This document shows, in pieces, positions 37,716 through 47,702 of a stretch of 64,000 nucleotides of DNA. The notes under the pieces are model-generated. The model was not told the origin of the DNA. It worked only from the letters and a program-made list of their open reading frames with translations, and did not search any database. Location: assembly GCF_030056665.1 (NCBI RefSeq), contig NZ_JASHIG010000038.1; one strand, 5' to 3'. Numbering within the stretch: the first letter of the stretch is position 1; each line of letters begins with the position of its first letter. This stretch comes from Flectobacillus roseus (GTDB lineage Bacteria > Bacteroidota > Bacteroidia > Cytophagales > Spirosomataceae). The position numbers and the translations under genes were made by a program.

Positions 37716-38366
37716 TTATACCTTATTGATACTCTTTAGTTGTTTTTTTAATTTTCTTCTTTTCTCAAACTCTCTTCTCTGTTTGGTGATTTCGTACAAA
37801 ACAATTCCTGTTGATGTTGCTAGGTTTAGACTCTCTACAATCCCAAACATTTCGATATTTATACAGGCTTCACTTCGTTCTAATGCCAAGTCACTGATAC
37901 CGATAGACTCTTTACCGAACCATACTGCGAGTTTTTTCTGGGTGTAATCACCTTCATGTAAGATGACATTCGTACGACCTTTCACATGAGGGGAGGTGAC
38001 AATAGAAGTGAAATTCTTTTTCTCTAAATATGCTAAACAATCCTCCGTACTTTTAAATTTCTTCACAAAAGTCCATTTAACCGACGAAACAGACGAGGCT
38101 AAGATGGATTTCCGTTCTTTAAACTCATCCCAGTTATTCGGTAATGAATTGCTACTATCTATTAAATATAATTTTTCAGCACCAAGTGCATTGATGTTTC
38201 TGATTACTGTTCCAACGTTATTGGGGTCTTTAGGATCTTCGAGAACTACAATTAAATTCTTACATCTAAACTCTTTAATTTTGTCAGCACGTTTTCGTAA
38301 ACTGCTTTTCTCTTTACTGACTTGCGTTTCAGTCGCGGTCAGATTTTCTACTTGATTATTTTCCAT
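37716..38366 (-). CDS. SpoU/TrmH-family RNA 2'-O-methyltransferase, 216 aa
   Basis: A SPOUT methyltransferase. Motif 1 is NLIVVLEDPKDPNNVGTVIRN (about 38-58), motif 2 LAVWFGKESIGIS (about 147) and motif 3 ECINIEMFGIVESLNLATSTG-like (about 168-188), where the deep knot binds S-adenosylmethionine. Substrate is likely a tRNA 2'-hydroxyl (as TrmH, G18) or rRNA. The charged tail (RREFEKRRKLKKQLK) would bind RNA. Confidence 0.85.
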   Translation of the reverse strand: MENNQVENLTATETQVSKEKSSLRKRADKIKEFRCKNLIVVLEDPKDPNNVGTVIRNINALGAEKLYLIDSSNSLPNNWDEFKERKSILASSVSSVKWTFVKKFKSTEDCLAYLEKKNFTSIVTSPHVKGRTNVILHEGDYTQKKLAVWFGKESIGISDLALERSEACINIEMFGIVESLNLATSTGIVLYEITKQRREFEKRRKLKKQLKSINKV

Positions 38367-38588
38367 TTTTAAGAATGATGAATAGGGCTTTGTCTAAGAA
38401 GGAAAATTGAATTCCTGATCTTAGGTGAATTTACAAGTTTTCAATAGTACAACAAAAGTTTAGGCTTGCTCTTCAGTTTCGTTGAGGTAAATCTTTTGTC
38501 AATTTAATGATTTTCTCTTTTCTTCTCACAAAGACATCTTTTAAAAATCCTATTTCTAATCTTATTTTAATTTATTCTAAATAAAAGC

Positions 38589-38619
38589 TTGTATAATAGT
38601 ATTCCTGCCTTTACATTTG
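38589..38619 (+). promoter_or_regulatory. Bacteroidota-type promoter of the TonB receptor
   Basis: TTG at 38589-38591, exactly 20 bases, then TACATTTG at 38612-38619: a good fit to TTTG-N19-21-TAnnTTTG. It shows that the TTG at 38589 is a promoter element and not a start codon. Confidence 0.65.
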
Positions 38620-38657
38620 TACATCTATTTAAAATAAGTCTAAATATCAATAATGAA

Positions 38658-41117
38658 ATGAGTTATATGAAGAGTGTTTTTTTACTAATGTTATGTCTGT
38701 TTTCGCAAATGATTTATGCTCAAACTGGACAGATTATCGGTAAAGTATCTAATAATGATGGACAACCAGCGGCTTTTGTCTCTGTTCAATTAAAAGGAAG
38801 TAAAAAAGGAACTACCTCAGATGAACAAGGCAAGTTTACGATTTCTAATTTGAAAGGTGGAAATTATACATTGGTTGCTTCTTTTGTAGGATACAAAACA
38901 CTAGAGCAAAAGGTGGTAATTGAGGAGGGAAAAACATTAAATCTTTCACTCGAATTGCTTGAAAGCTCTGAGATGATAAAAGAAATTGTGGTATCAGGTA
39001 GCTATATTGCTAATCGTACTCCTTCTTTAGGTAAAGCCAATATTCGCTCTTTGGATTTACCACAGAGTACAGGGGTAGTAACAAGTACAGTTATTGCCGA
39101 TCAGCAGGCGATTAGACTTGGTGATGTTGTGAAAAATGTGAGTGGGGTGTCACAAACTGAAACGCGTGGTGGTGTTGCCGAAACATTCTCTTCACGTGGA
39201 TACAGTGTAGGTATTGCAGGAGCAGGAGGAAGTATTTTCAAAAATGGAACTATCAGTAATACAATGGGTTTCCCTGATGCTAGCACGCTAGAATCGGTAG
39301 AAGTAATGAAAGGTAGCTCTGCTTTATTGTATGGTAATGTGTCAGGTGGTTTGATTATCAATATGGTTACTAAAAAACCTCGTTTCGACTGGGGTGGACA
39401 AGCGTCTATGCTTTTTGGAAGCTATAATCAATATAAACCAACGCTTGACGTGTATGGTCCGATTAGTAAAAACCTTGCTTTTAGAGTAGTAGGAACTTAC
39501 GAAAATGCAAAAAGCTATCGTGATGTTGTAAAGACTGACAGAACTTACGTAACTCCGTCGTTACTATATAAAATCAATGACAAAACGGATGTATTGTTAC
39601 AAGTAGATTATTTGAAAAGTAATATTGTTCCAGATGCTGGGGTAGGTACACCAAATAGTAGAATTACCATTACTGAGTTGCCAGATGCTCCTCGCAATCG
39701 TTTTATCAATACTAGCTGGGCATACAATAATACCGAGCAAACTTCAAGTTATTTGACAATCAACCATAAGTTTGATGCAAATTGGAAATTAACAGCTATT
39801 GGTTCGATTCAAAATACAGTAGTAAAGGGCTTTGGTGTAGGCGTTCCAAGTGCGATTGCTACAAACGGTGATTATACACGTACATTGAGTGCCGTTCACA
39901 CAAGTGAGAGGGATTATACTGCTCAAGTGAATTTGAATGGCGGTTTTAAGACAGGTGCGCTAAGTCATCAGTTATTGGTGGGTGCTGACTTCTTGAGAAT
40001 TTCTAACGTGAGCCATAGTTTTAAATTTACCTCAGCGGCAGGTGTAGTAGGTACAGCTTATGACAAAATTAATATCTTCGATTTTTCAAAATATGTAGCA
40101 CGTACCGACATCCCAACGATTGCGGATACGGCTCGTACAACAACTCCACAGAATCGCTATGGTGTTTATGTTCAGGATTTGCTAACTATTACCTCTAAAT
40201 TTAAAGTTTTAGCAGGGTTGAGATATTCTTATCAAACAGCGTTTCAATCAACTATCTTGAACCTTGAGAAAAATGTAGAGCGTCGTGGAGCTACTGCTGA
40301 TAAATCAGATGGTGCTTTTTCTCCAAAATTAGCTTTGATTTACCAACCATTGAAAACAACCTCGATCTATTCATCATACAGCAATAGCTTTACGATTAAT
40401 ACTGGTACCGATATCAATGGTGACAATCTTAAGCCTTCGATTATCGACAACTATGAAATTGGGGTGAAAAATGAGTTTTTAGATGGTAAATTGTCAGCTA
40501 ACGTAAGTGTGTATAAAATCATCAATAGCAATTTTGCTCAAACAGCACTTTTTGATAAAAACGGCAATCCAAATACCAATACAAGTATCAGAGAGTTATC
40601 AGGCGAAACAACAAGTGATGGTTTTGAAGTAGATTTCAATGGTGTTTTGTCAAAAAACTTTTACTTCTTGCTTGGTTACGGATATAACTATATGCGCTAT
40701 ACGAACACTACAGGTGCAGTTGGTTCACAAGTAGAAGGGGAGCAACTTATCAGAAGTCCAAGAAGTACAGCCAATGGTTCGATTTTCTATACTTTTGATA
40801 ATACTAAGTTGAAAGGCGTGAAACTTGGCTTATCTGCCTTTTACACTGGAAGTCGTTTTGCAGGTAACAACAACGTAGTAGGTCTGAATGGAGGCTTGAA
40901 TAATACGACTACCGCATTGAGTTCATACAATGCGTTGATTCCTTTATCTGGTTTTGCAACTGTTGATTTCTCGGTAGGATATAGCTTTAGCAAAGTATCT
41001 GTTTTAGGAAAAGTTTCGAACATATTTAACGAAATGAACTATATTGTTCACGATCGTTATAGTATCAACCCAATTGCACCACGCCAATTAGCGTTGACGG
41101 TAAACTATAGATTTTAA
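38658..41117 (+). CDS. TonB-dependent siderophore-type receptor, about 820 aa
   Basis: Start chosen at the ATG at 38658 (or 38667), downstream of the promoter. A signal peptide (LLMLCLFSQMIYAQ) is followed by a carboxypeptidase-regulatory-like (SusC-type) domain (IIGKVSNNDGQPAAFVSVQL) of about 85 residues. Next come a plug with VKNVSGVSQTETRGGVAETF and a 22-strand barrel ending in YRF. The plug wording TFSSRGYSVG and the terminal barrel resemble ferric-siderophore receptors (FhuA/FpvA type). It should import an iron chelate with TonB energy. It has its own promoter and terminator. Confidence 0.88.
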   Translation: MSYMKSVFLLMLCLFSQMIYAQTGQIIGKVSNNDGQPAAFVSVQLKGSKKGTTSDEQGKFTISNLKGGNYTLVASFVGYKTLEQKVVIEEGKTLNLSLELLESSEMIKEIVVSGSYIANRTPSLGKANIRSLDLPQSTGVVTSTVIADQQAIRLGDVVKNVSGVSQTETRGGVAETFSSRGYSVGIAGAGGSIFKNGTISNTMGFPDASTLESVEVMKGSSALLYGNVSGGLIINMVTKKPRFDWGGQASMLFGSYNQYKPTLDVYGPISKNLAFRVVGTYENAKSYRDVVKTDRTYVTPSLLYKINDKTDVLLQVDYLKSNIVPDAGVGTPNSRITITELPDAPRNRFINTSWAYNNTEQTSSYLTINHKFDANWKLTAIGSIQNTVVKGFGVGVPSAIATNGDYTRTLSAVHTSERDYTAQVNLNGGFKTGALSHQLLVGADFLRISNVSHSFKFTSAAGVVGTAYDKINIFDFSKYVARTDIPTIADTARTTTPQNRYGVYVQDLLTITSKFKVLAGLRYSYQTAFQSTILNLEKNVERRGATADKSDGAFSPKLALIYQPLKTTSIYSSYSNSFTINTGTDINGDNLKPSIIDNYEIGVKNEFLDGKLSANVSVYKIINSNFAQTALFDKNGNPNTNTSIRELSGETTSDGFEVDFNGVLSKNFYFLLGYGYNYMRYTNTTGAVGSQVEGEQLIRSPRSTANGSIFYTFDNTKLKGVKLGLSAFYTGSRFAGNNNVVGLNGGLNNTTTALSSYNALIPLSGFATVDFSVGYSFSKVSVLGKVSNIFNEMNYIVHDRYSINPIAPRQLALTVNYRF

Positions 41118-41167
41118 TTTGTCGAATCTGTAATTTAGGGATTATTTTTATCACAAATTTTAGTATC

Positions 41168-41207
41168 AAAAAAGGCGTTCGAAATGAGGTTTTCGAACGC
41201 CTTTTTT
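41168..41207 (+). terminator. strong terminator after the receptor gene
   Basis: AAAAAAGGCGTTCGAAA (41168-41184) pairs with TTTCGAACGCCTTTTTT (41191-41207). A similar hairpin is at 63477-63514. Confidence 0.85.
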
Positions 41208-41371
41208 GATGAAAAGTTGGAGGAGAATTCCGCTTCCTAAATTTGGGCTATCTCATATTGTGTTAGCAATGAAGTTAGTAGGCAAAATCAAGTTGCAGAA
41301 TTTAATGAAATAAAATATTAGTAATTGAGGAATTACACTTAAAATTCATTGCTCACAATTCAGCACTCATA

Positions 41372-41929
41372 CTATCCTTCAATGTGTAAATCGTACTTTT
41401 GTAAAAGTCCAGCAAGTCCGAGTACTGAAAACTTAGCTTTTTTCATTCGATTACTTTCTGGGTCGATAACGTAATTGTAAGAACTGCGAAAATCTGCTTT
41501 TTCGAGTAATGTTCTGTTAAAGATAGCCTGCTCTAAATAACAATTTTCGAAAATGGCGCTCGTCAAGTCTGCTTCAGCAAAATCAGTGCCTTGTAGCTGG
41601 GTGTCTTTGAAAATAGTTTTTTTGAGTTTGGTCTTGAAAAAAGAAGCATGATTTAGCTGACAGCTTTCAAAAGAAACCTCAAAACCAAATGGATTACAAG
41701 TATCAAATCGTAAGCCCAATGATTTACAGTCTTTAAAAGTAACTCCCTGAAATGCAGTATTGTTGATAGCTGCCAAACTCATATTGCAACCGACGAAACG
41801 ACAGTCTGTAAATTTGAATCCTGAAAGGTTTTTGTTTGACAAATCACAATGGTTGAAACTACAGTTTTCGTACTCACCCTTGGGTAGCTCATTGATTTTA
41901 TCGAAAATTTGGTCAGTAAGGTATTGCAT
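41372..41929 (-). CDS. Qnr-like pentapeptide-repeat protein, 185 aa
   Basis: The protein is built of A(D/N)LxF-type pentapeptides (CDLSN KNLSG FKFTD CRFVG CNMSL AAINN and so on) that form a right-handed square beta-helix. The C-terminus, DPESNRMKKAKFSVLGLAGL, matches the family of Qnr proteins, where this is followed by GLLDxYDI. Qnr proteins mimic DNA and protect gyrase and topoisomerase IV from quinolones. Chromosomal Qnr-like genes are common in Bacteroidota without proven resistance. Confidence 0.75.
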   Translation of the reverse strand: MQYLTDQIFDKINELPKGEYENCSFNHCDLSNKNLSGFKFTDCRFVGCNMSLAAINNTAFQGVTFKDCKSLGLRFDTCNPFGFEVSFESCQLNHASFFKTKLKKTIFKDTQLQGTDFAEADLTSAIFENCYLEQAIFNRTLLEKADFRSSYNYVIDPESNRMKKAKFSVLGLAGLLQKYDLHIEG

Positions 41930-42012
41930 GTAATAAGGGATAATCGAATTTTAGGTCGAAAAAGAGTTGGTATCTGGTTTGGATAGAAGTTTTAACTTGA
42001 AATTAAAAAAAT

Positions 42013-42324
42013 CTAGGCATCATTCTCAGCATATTGGATTAATCGCTTTATCCACTTTGCTTCCTGACTGATTTTTTGATTGGCTTTCAAATCTCCCCAA
42101 AAATCTTGGATAATATTCATTTCTAAAAAATAGTCAAAGCCAGGGCAATGAACTTTTGTGAAATCTGCAATTGGGGTTTCAAAATACTCATGTCTCAACA
42201 ATAAAATACGAGCATCAGAGGATGGCTCAAAAGCATTGTTGACTTTTTGGGCAAATACAACATACATTCCTTCGTCAGGATCAACATAATTTTGGTTTTC
42301 TAGGATAGCTTCTTTTAAATTCAT
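42013..42324 (-). CDS. hypothetical protein, 103 aa
   Basis: Soluble, no signal peptide, and no recognised family. It contains IADFTKVHCPGFDYFLEMNI. Transcribed in the same direction as its neighbours, 80-90 bases apart. Confidence 0.5.
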   Translation of the reverse strand: MNLKEAILENQNYVDPDEGMYVVFAQKVNNAFEPSSDARILLLRHEYFETPIADFTKVHCPGFDYFLEMNIIQDFWGDLKANQKISQEAKWIKRLIQYAENDA

Positions 42325-42405
42325 CGTGTATTTGCGGTTTATAGAATCAAATTTAGAAAAAACCTTTATGATGTTTTATCTTGAAGCGGAATAAACTTTA
42401 GAAGT

Positions 42406-43011
42406 TTATGATGAGACCCAACCTACGCTTTTTTTCCATTCTTCCATTTCTTGCTTTCTTTTCATAAAATCCTTCGGTGGAGTAAGGTTGTCATGGCGAG
42501 CATTAATGCGTATTGACTCAGTTTGTTCCTCAATAGTATTTGGTATTCCTATCGATTTTCTTCTTTCGTTTACATTGGCTACATCCTCAATAGGGTTGGG
42601 GCTAAGTTGTCCATTTTCGTCCCAGTCAAATTGGGTGCCAAATACTTGTGGTCTATCTTCTAAAACAGCTATTCGGTCTGATAAATAGGCATAATGTATC
42701 GAATCCGCTTTTTGAGCTTCGACAGCCTCCTTTAAAAGCGAGGCACATCGTTTCATAAAACTTGGTAAAGCAATCGAATGTTGAATCACCAACCAAGCAG
42801 CCTCATTGGCTTTCTTTCCGACTTTTTCAATGGTTGGAAAGCCTATTTCTTTAATGATTTCGTTAAGAATATTGGCATTGTAGATATGTAGGTCACGCAT
42901 TTCTTCATCATATCCTTCACTCAAGCGACCCTCTTTTGCTAGCCTATCTCTCAAAGCAAGGTCATTATTTTGGAGTTCAATAATTCTGTGGGCGATGGTG
43001 GGATGTCGCAT
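42406..43011 (-). CDS. DUF6624-like protein, 201 aa
   Basis: The order FPTIEKVGKKANEAAWLVIQ, SDRIAVLEDRPQVFGTQFDW and PIEDVANVNERRKSIGIPN is the characteristic pattern of the DUF6624 group. It is soluble and has no known activity. A C-terminal extension (RKQEMEEWKKSVGW) is not part of that pattern. Confidence 0.7.
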   Translation of the reverse strand: MRHPTIAHRIIELQNNDLALRDRLAKEGRLSEGYDEEMRDLHIYNANILNEIIKEIGFPTIEKVGKKANEAAWLVIQHSIALPSFMKRCASLLKEAVEAQKADSIHYAYLSDRIAVLEDRPQVFGTQFDWDENGQLSPNPIEDVANVNERRKSIGIPNTIEEQTESIRINARHDNLTPPKDFMKRKQEMEEWKKSVGWVSS

Positions 43012-43156
43012 TTTTGAAGATAGAGACTTAAAATTGTTGTGATTGACGAACTTTCAAGTTAGTCAATACTCATTAAGTATTAAAGAGTTATAATTTTTAA
43101 TTATCAGTATTTTATATTTAAGATAAGGGTCAAATAGAATTATTTGAAACTCCGTA

Positions 43157-43196
43157 GGTGCGAAAGAAAACCAATTTTGTTGAAGTCTTTCGCACC
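43157..43196. terminator. hairpin between divergent-end genes
   Basis: GGTGCGAAAGA (43157-43167) pairs perfectly with TCTTTCGCACC (43186-43196); lies downstream of the type IX cargo gene on the minus strand. Confidence 0.65.
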
Positions 43197-43300
43197 GAAG
43201 GAGGTTTATGCTTAGAATCTGATGATAATGCTTACCATTAACGGATATACAAATAACAGATACACTAATAACTGATACCCAAACAGCCAATAACATTCAT

Positions 43301-45610
43301 TTACTCAATAATCACTTTTCGGGTTACGTTCCTGTTTCCTTGTGTAATTTTCAGGAAATACATACCTCTGCTGAGCATTTCTGTATGAATTTGGTTATCG
43401 CTGAAAGAAATAGGATAGGAGCGTCCAATACTATCAAAAAGCAGTAATTCAGCATTTTTGAAGTTGTTAGGAAGGATAAGAGTAAAGTCTCCTTGGTTCG
43501 GATTCGGATAGATTTTTACCTGCTCAGAACCAAAATCTGTCTCCGTTCCCAGCGGTATAGCAATACTTATTTTTAAAGGTGTAGATAGCTGACTACAGCC
43601 TTCTTTCGTCACTTTTACACGATAATCTCCCGATACTTGAGCTTCGTAAATGACGTTTGTGGCATTGGCAATCAGCGAGTCATTTCTCAACCATTGATAG
43701 GTGAGGCCAGTTCCGGTATTGGCATTCATCCTTACCTTGAATGGTTCATAAACGGTTCCCTTGATGTCGGTTGTAATACTTGCCTCTGGTAGCGACTTGA
43801 TGGTAACCTTGATAGAGTTTGAAACGGCGGAACTCTGACAAAACTGATCTCGAATAATAACAGAATATGCACCTGAAAGAGCCGCTTTAAAGCTGTTGCT
43901 ATTGGCATTGCTAAGGTCTTGTCCATCCTTTTGCCATTGATAGCTCGAACCCTCTTGTTGGGCGATAGATAACTGTACTTGTGTGCCAGAACATACTTCC
44001 GTTGCTCCAGTTACCTCTATGGAAGTGTTGGTTGGATAAAGGCAGCTGGTGGCATATTTTCGTAAACGGTGGGTGGCAAAAGTGCCATCTTCGCCAGAGG
44101 TAATCGTGGTAAAAGTCTTATTTTGGACATCGATAAAATAGTTAGAACGTAGTGGATAGTAGTTTTTAGGATACTCAAAAAAACGAGTGGTTTCGAGTGT
44201 TGATTTTGAGATAAAGTCAATCTTTGTCTCCACACCATAGTCTTTCGAATAAATCCAATAATCATTGCCTTCTTTATCATTTACAAAAAAATGATAGGCA
44301 TTGTGGCTATTGGTAGGTTTGGATTTTTTCCAAACTAAGCTACCATTATTCAATCGAATTTTTGAATAAAATGATCCATGATTGATATACATGAAATCAG
44401 CAATAATCTGCGGATAAGCAATCGTTTCATCTTTAAAAGACCACTTTGTGGTTCCGTCCAAATCATAGCCAATTACCTCGTTGAATGCCAGATTGTCGGT
44501 AGGGCTCACTTTGGGTTTTTCTTTTAACACAGAAAATACATTGCCCGAAAAACCAGAGAAGTAATCCGTACTGGTCAGTTGTTTAACCCAATTGGCATTG
44601 GCGGCTTTGAAATTACCAAAGCCGATGAATTTGGCGCCTGAGTTTGCATTGATTTGGAACATCACTCTGTCGTCATCTACCCGATAGGCGGATGGCTCTG
44701 AAGCGCCAAATAAGTTACTATCTTTAAAACTCAAGGTTTGATACTGACCAGTTTGGTCTATTTTTATGAGATAAAATCCATCTTGTTTTTGGTGTACCAA
44801 TACAATCGAGCTGGTATTTACTTCTTCGTTATTATTAGAAATAATACTGCCTTTTTGACTGAAATAGGGATTAGAATCTATTTTTTCCTTTACAAAATCT
44901 ACATATCCTGTACGAAGTCCCGTCGAATCATATCGATACACTTCTTTACTGCCAATGAGCCAAAATCCAGCATCTGGTGATTTGATGACAGACATAGCTC
45001 CGCCACCAAAACCTGCACCACTCGCACCCATTGTTGGGACTTTTACTTTTTCTTTTCCAAAACTATCTAAATAGAGATATTCACCACCTTCAAGTCTAAA
45101 TAGTGCAAGCTTGCTATTGGCAAAACCTTCGATTTTTTGACTGGCGTTGTATTGCCAAAGCAAAATACCCGCAAAATTATATTTATAAATCGTTTTTTCA
45201 GTGTGAAAAATCAGTCCATCGGCGACTTCTGTGGAGGCCAAAATATTGGTCATGAGATGTTTGGTCGCTTTGATTAATGATAATTCTTTATCAAAAATAA
45301 GGAGGCTATCCTGTCTCGCAATCCAACTTACTTTATTGCCTCTTTTTAGTTTAGAAAATACTTTTCCATACGGAAAATTGACTTCATTTCCATCTTTATC
45401 AAATATCCGATAACCCATCGTTTGACCAGTGAAACCACTCAAAACTGTTACAATGGTTTTGCCCGATGCTGTGACATCTAATAGGGTATATGGTACATCA
45501 TTTTCTAGGTAAAGGTCTTGGCGTTCCCAGAGTAATTTGGGGGTTGTTTGTCCAAAAGCTGTGCCACACATCGCTAGTAGGATAGCGAATAAAAAGGTAA
45601 TTTTTTTCAT
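43301..45610 (-). CDS. secreted protein with type IX sorting domain, 769 aa
   Basis: A signal peptide (LLAMCGTAFGQ) is followed by about 480 residues of WD/propeller-like repeats without enzyme motifs. Then come one or two Ig/PKD-like domains (TEVCSGTQVQLSIAQQEGSS and SGAYSVIIRDQFC) and the type IX sorting domain (KIYPNPNQGDFTLILPNN to SRGMYFLKITQGNRN). It should be exported to the surface or outside. Function is unknown; it may be the target of the sigma factor two genes upstream. Confidence 0.8.
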   Translation of the reverse strand: MKKITFLFAILLAMCGTAFGQTTPKLLWERQDLYLENDVPYTLLDVTASGKTIVTVLSGFTGQTMGYRIFDKDGNEVNFPYGKVFSKLKRGNKVSWIARQDSLLIFDKELSLIKATKHLMTNILASTEVADGLIFHTEKTIYKYNFAGILLWQYNASQKIEGFANSKLALFRLEGGEYLYLDSFGKEKVKVPTMGASGAGFGGGAMSVIKSPDAGFWLIGSKEVYRYDSTGLRTGYVDFVKEKIDSNPYFSQKGSIISNNNEEVNTSSIVLVHQKQDGFYLIKIDQTGQYQTLSFKDSNLFGASEPSAYRVDDDRVMFQINANSGAKFIGFGNFKAANANWVKQLTSTDYFSGFSGNVFSVLKEKPKVSPTDNLAFNEVIGYDLDGTTKWSFKDETIAYPQIIADFMYINHGSFYSKIRLNNGSLVWKKSKPTNSHNAYHFFVNDKEGNDYWIYSKDYGVETKIDFISKSTLETTRFFEYPKNYYPLRSNYFIDVQNKTFTTITSGEDGTFATHRLRKYATSCLYPTNTSIEVTGATEVCSGTQVQLSIAQQEGSSYQWQKDGQDLSNANSNSFKAALSGAYSVIIRDQFCQSSAVSNSIKVTIKSLPEASITTDIKGTVYEPFKVRMNANTGTGLTYQWLRNDSLIANATNVIYEAQVSGDYRVKVTKEGCSQLSTPLKISIAIPLGTETDFGSEQVKIYPNPNQGDFTLILPNNFKNAELLLFDSIGRSYPISFSDNQIHTEMLSRGMYFLKITQGNRNVTRKVIIE

Positions 45611-45767
45611 ATAATGGAATGTTTGAAATGCTTAAATAAGCCTACATAGATTTAGTGAATGAAGTTTTAGGGATTAATACTGTGTTGAAAATATAGGTTT
45701 GGGGTTATCAAGACAAATCCCTCTTATTAGCCTAGCGCATAAAGCTTATCGCCTAATGCATGTAAAG

Positions 45768-47048
45768 TTATTGTATTCTATAACTGAGCCCTATCTTGAG
45801 CCCAAGGTTGTACGCACTTGTTTGTATCAAATTACTAGAGTGATTGATATTGTTAAGCATATAGCTGGCGGTAGGTTCTATCGTCAAAAAACACTGTGAA
45901 TTGAGCGCATGTTGTACGCCTCCCGAAACTTGCAGGAAAGTATTGAGTTGACTATTGCTAGAGTTATACATCATATCAGTGCCTGTGGATACGAAATAGC
46001 GATTTCGTCCAGATATGCGCATCAATCGCTGTACATCTGCATGGAGACCAATCATCTCCAGATTTTCACTTTCAACTTTATTTTGAGTGATTTGCTCAAT
46101 TGTTCCTTGATTGTTGTTCTTTACTAGATATTTATCAGTACTGACTTTATATTCAGCCCATTGTCGCATTTTTAAGAAAGAAATACCTCCTCTAAAATTC
46201 CAAGAGCTATTGATGAATTTTGTGATTCCTATGGTTGCTTCAAAACCGTTTCGTTCGGGGTCGAGTAGTTTATTTCTTTGTAGGCTTACGATGTCAGGAT
46301 TGTCTATTTTCAATATTCGATAAGTCTGCAAAGGTGTGAAACTCACACTTAAATAGGTCGATTTGACTACAGGTTTTTGAGATTTAAGGAAAGTGATTTT
46401 TTCAATATTCGGAAATTCTATTTTAGGTTGATTAACTAAAATATTTTTGCTTTCCATAAACTCAAAGTGGTCCATTTTTAATCCATTTTCAGGCACATTG
46501 ATAGACGCAGGGGAATGATTTTTGTTGGTATTGTTATTAGGAATTTCAGAGCTTTCAAGCAGAGGCAAAACTGGGCTTAAATCAGATTGTTCATACCCTT
46601 TAAAGGTTCTATGCTTTGCTTGATTGCTGTGTTGTGCTAAGGCATTTTTTTGCCCTTTTGAAGCAGTAGAGTTTTCAGTATTTAGAATGGTTTTTTCTGT
46701 TGATTCAAGACTATTTTGCCCATCTTTTTGGTTCGTATCATTTTCCTTTTCAACTGCCAAATGTGATTTTATCTCTTGAATAAGGTCTTTGTTTTTTTCT
46801 AAAGGAGTCAGTTGATGTTTGAAATTTGTTGATTTTTGTTCCAGCATAAAAATCACTCCAGTGCTTAACAGCAATAGCAATGCGATGGCTGCTACTGCTA
46901 GTCTTTTGAAAAGCTTGGCAGAAAATGGTTGATGTGGATGAATGGATGCATCTATATATTCCCAAGTTTGTTCGGACGGCTCAGGCTCATAATCCGAGAA
47001 CGTATCTTGGAGCAAGCGTTTGAGTTTATCTTCTTCTGGATTTTGCAT
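45768..47048 (-). CDS. anti-sigma-like membrane protein with beta-barrel-like tail, 426 aa
   Basis: A short cytosolic part (1-48, LLQDTFSDYEPEPSEQTWEY) is followed by one membrane helix (about 50-68) and a periplasmic linker rich in Asn/Gln/Lys. From about 230 come beta-strand-like segments of outer-membrane type (GFEATIGITKFINSSWNFRG, AYNLGLKIGLSYRIQ). It starts 45 bases after the ECF sigma gene, the usual place for an anti-sigma factor. In Bacteroidota FecR- or OmpA/barrel-fused regulators are known, but the combination of inner-membrane anchor and barrel-like tail is odd. It may act as a sensor instead of a classical anti-sigma factor. Confidence 0.65.
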   Translation of the reverse strand: MQNPEEDKLKRLLQDTFSDYEPEPSEQTWEYIDASIHPHQPFSAKLFKRLAVAAIALLLLLSTGVIFMLEQKSTNFKHQLTPLEKNKDLIQEIKSHLAVEKENDTNQKDGQNSLESTEKTILNTENSTASKGQKNALAQHSNQAKHRTFKGYEQSDLSPVLPLLESSEIPNNNTNKNHSPASINVPENGLKMDHFEFMESKNILVNQPKIEFPNIEKITFLKSQKPVVKSTYLSVSFTPLQTYRILKIDNPDIVSLQRNKLLDPERNGFEATIGITKFINSSWNFRGGISFLKMRQWAEYKVSTDKYLVKNNNQGTIEQITQNKVESENLEMIGLHADVQRLMRISGRNRYFVSTGTDMMYNSSNSQLNTFLQVSGGVQHALNSQCFLTIEPTASYMLNNINHSSNLIQTSAYNLGLKIGLSYRIQ

Positions 47049-47092
47049 TTTTATATCCTTTTGTATTGCTTTAACTTATTGATATGTAGCTA

Positions 47093-47638
47093 TTAAGCCT
47101 TCTGGTAGCCAATTTTTAATAATTCTCTTTTTAGCAAATTGCGAGCCCTTGATAGTTGTGATTTTGAGGTTCCTTCTGTGATATTTAACATTTCGGCAAT
47201 CTCCAAATGGTTGTAACCATCTATCAAATACAAGTTTACGACAAGTCTGTATCCATCAGGCAAAGCATTAATTATTTGTAGAATCTGGTCTCGTGCGAGA
47301 TTGGCAAACAAATCCTCTTCATTTTCTGTCACTTCTGCAATCGACTCATATCCCACGAGGGAGCGCTCATGAACGGCGTGCCTGTAATGGTCAATAGCGG
47401 TTCGAATAACGGTCGATTTTACCCAAGAATTAATAGCATCTAAGTTTTCGAGGGTATGAATATTTTTGAAAATTTTAATAAAAGCTTCTTGAAAAATGTC
47501 CTCAGCCTCAGTCACCGTACGCGCATAACGTCGGCATACGCCCAAAAGTCGACCTTTGTATAAATTATAAAAGTCTGTTTGTGCTTTGGGGTTGTTGCGT
47601 TTGCAAGCAATGACTAATTCTTTTTCGTTTTGAGGCAT
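47093..47638 (-). CDS. ECF RNA polymerase sigma factor, 181 aa
   Basis: Region 2 is FYNLYKGRLLGVCRRYARTVTEAEDIFQEAF, written as overlapping pieces YNLYKGRLLGVCRRYART and EAEDIFQEAFIKIFK (about 22-58). Region 4 is INALPDGYRLVVNLYLIDGY and NHLEIAEMLNITEGTSKSQL (about 123-163). It will direct RNA polymerase to a small regulon. It lies between a PepSY-like lipoprotein and the anti-sigma-like gene in one minus-strand run. Confidence 0.9.
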   Translation of the reverse strand: MPQNEKELVIACKRNNPKAQTDFYNLYKGRLLGVCRRYARTVTEAEDIFQEAFIKIFKNIHTLENLDAINSWVKSTVIRTAIDHYRHAVHERSLVGYESIAEVTENEEDLFANLARDQILQIINALPDGYRLVVNLYLIDGYNHLEIAEMLNITEGTSKSQLSRARNLLKRELLKIGYQKA

Positions 47639-47702
47639 TTATAGGTCTTAGTATTCAGAAATCATGAAGTGATGATTGAATTTTTGGGCTAGTTTGTACG
47701 AT

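Noticed and set aside
38589..38657. Longer start (TTG) for the TonB receptor
   Set aside because: The TTG is the -33 element of a good promoter, and the signal peptide begins at 38658 or 38667.
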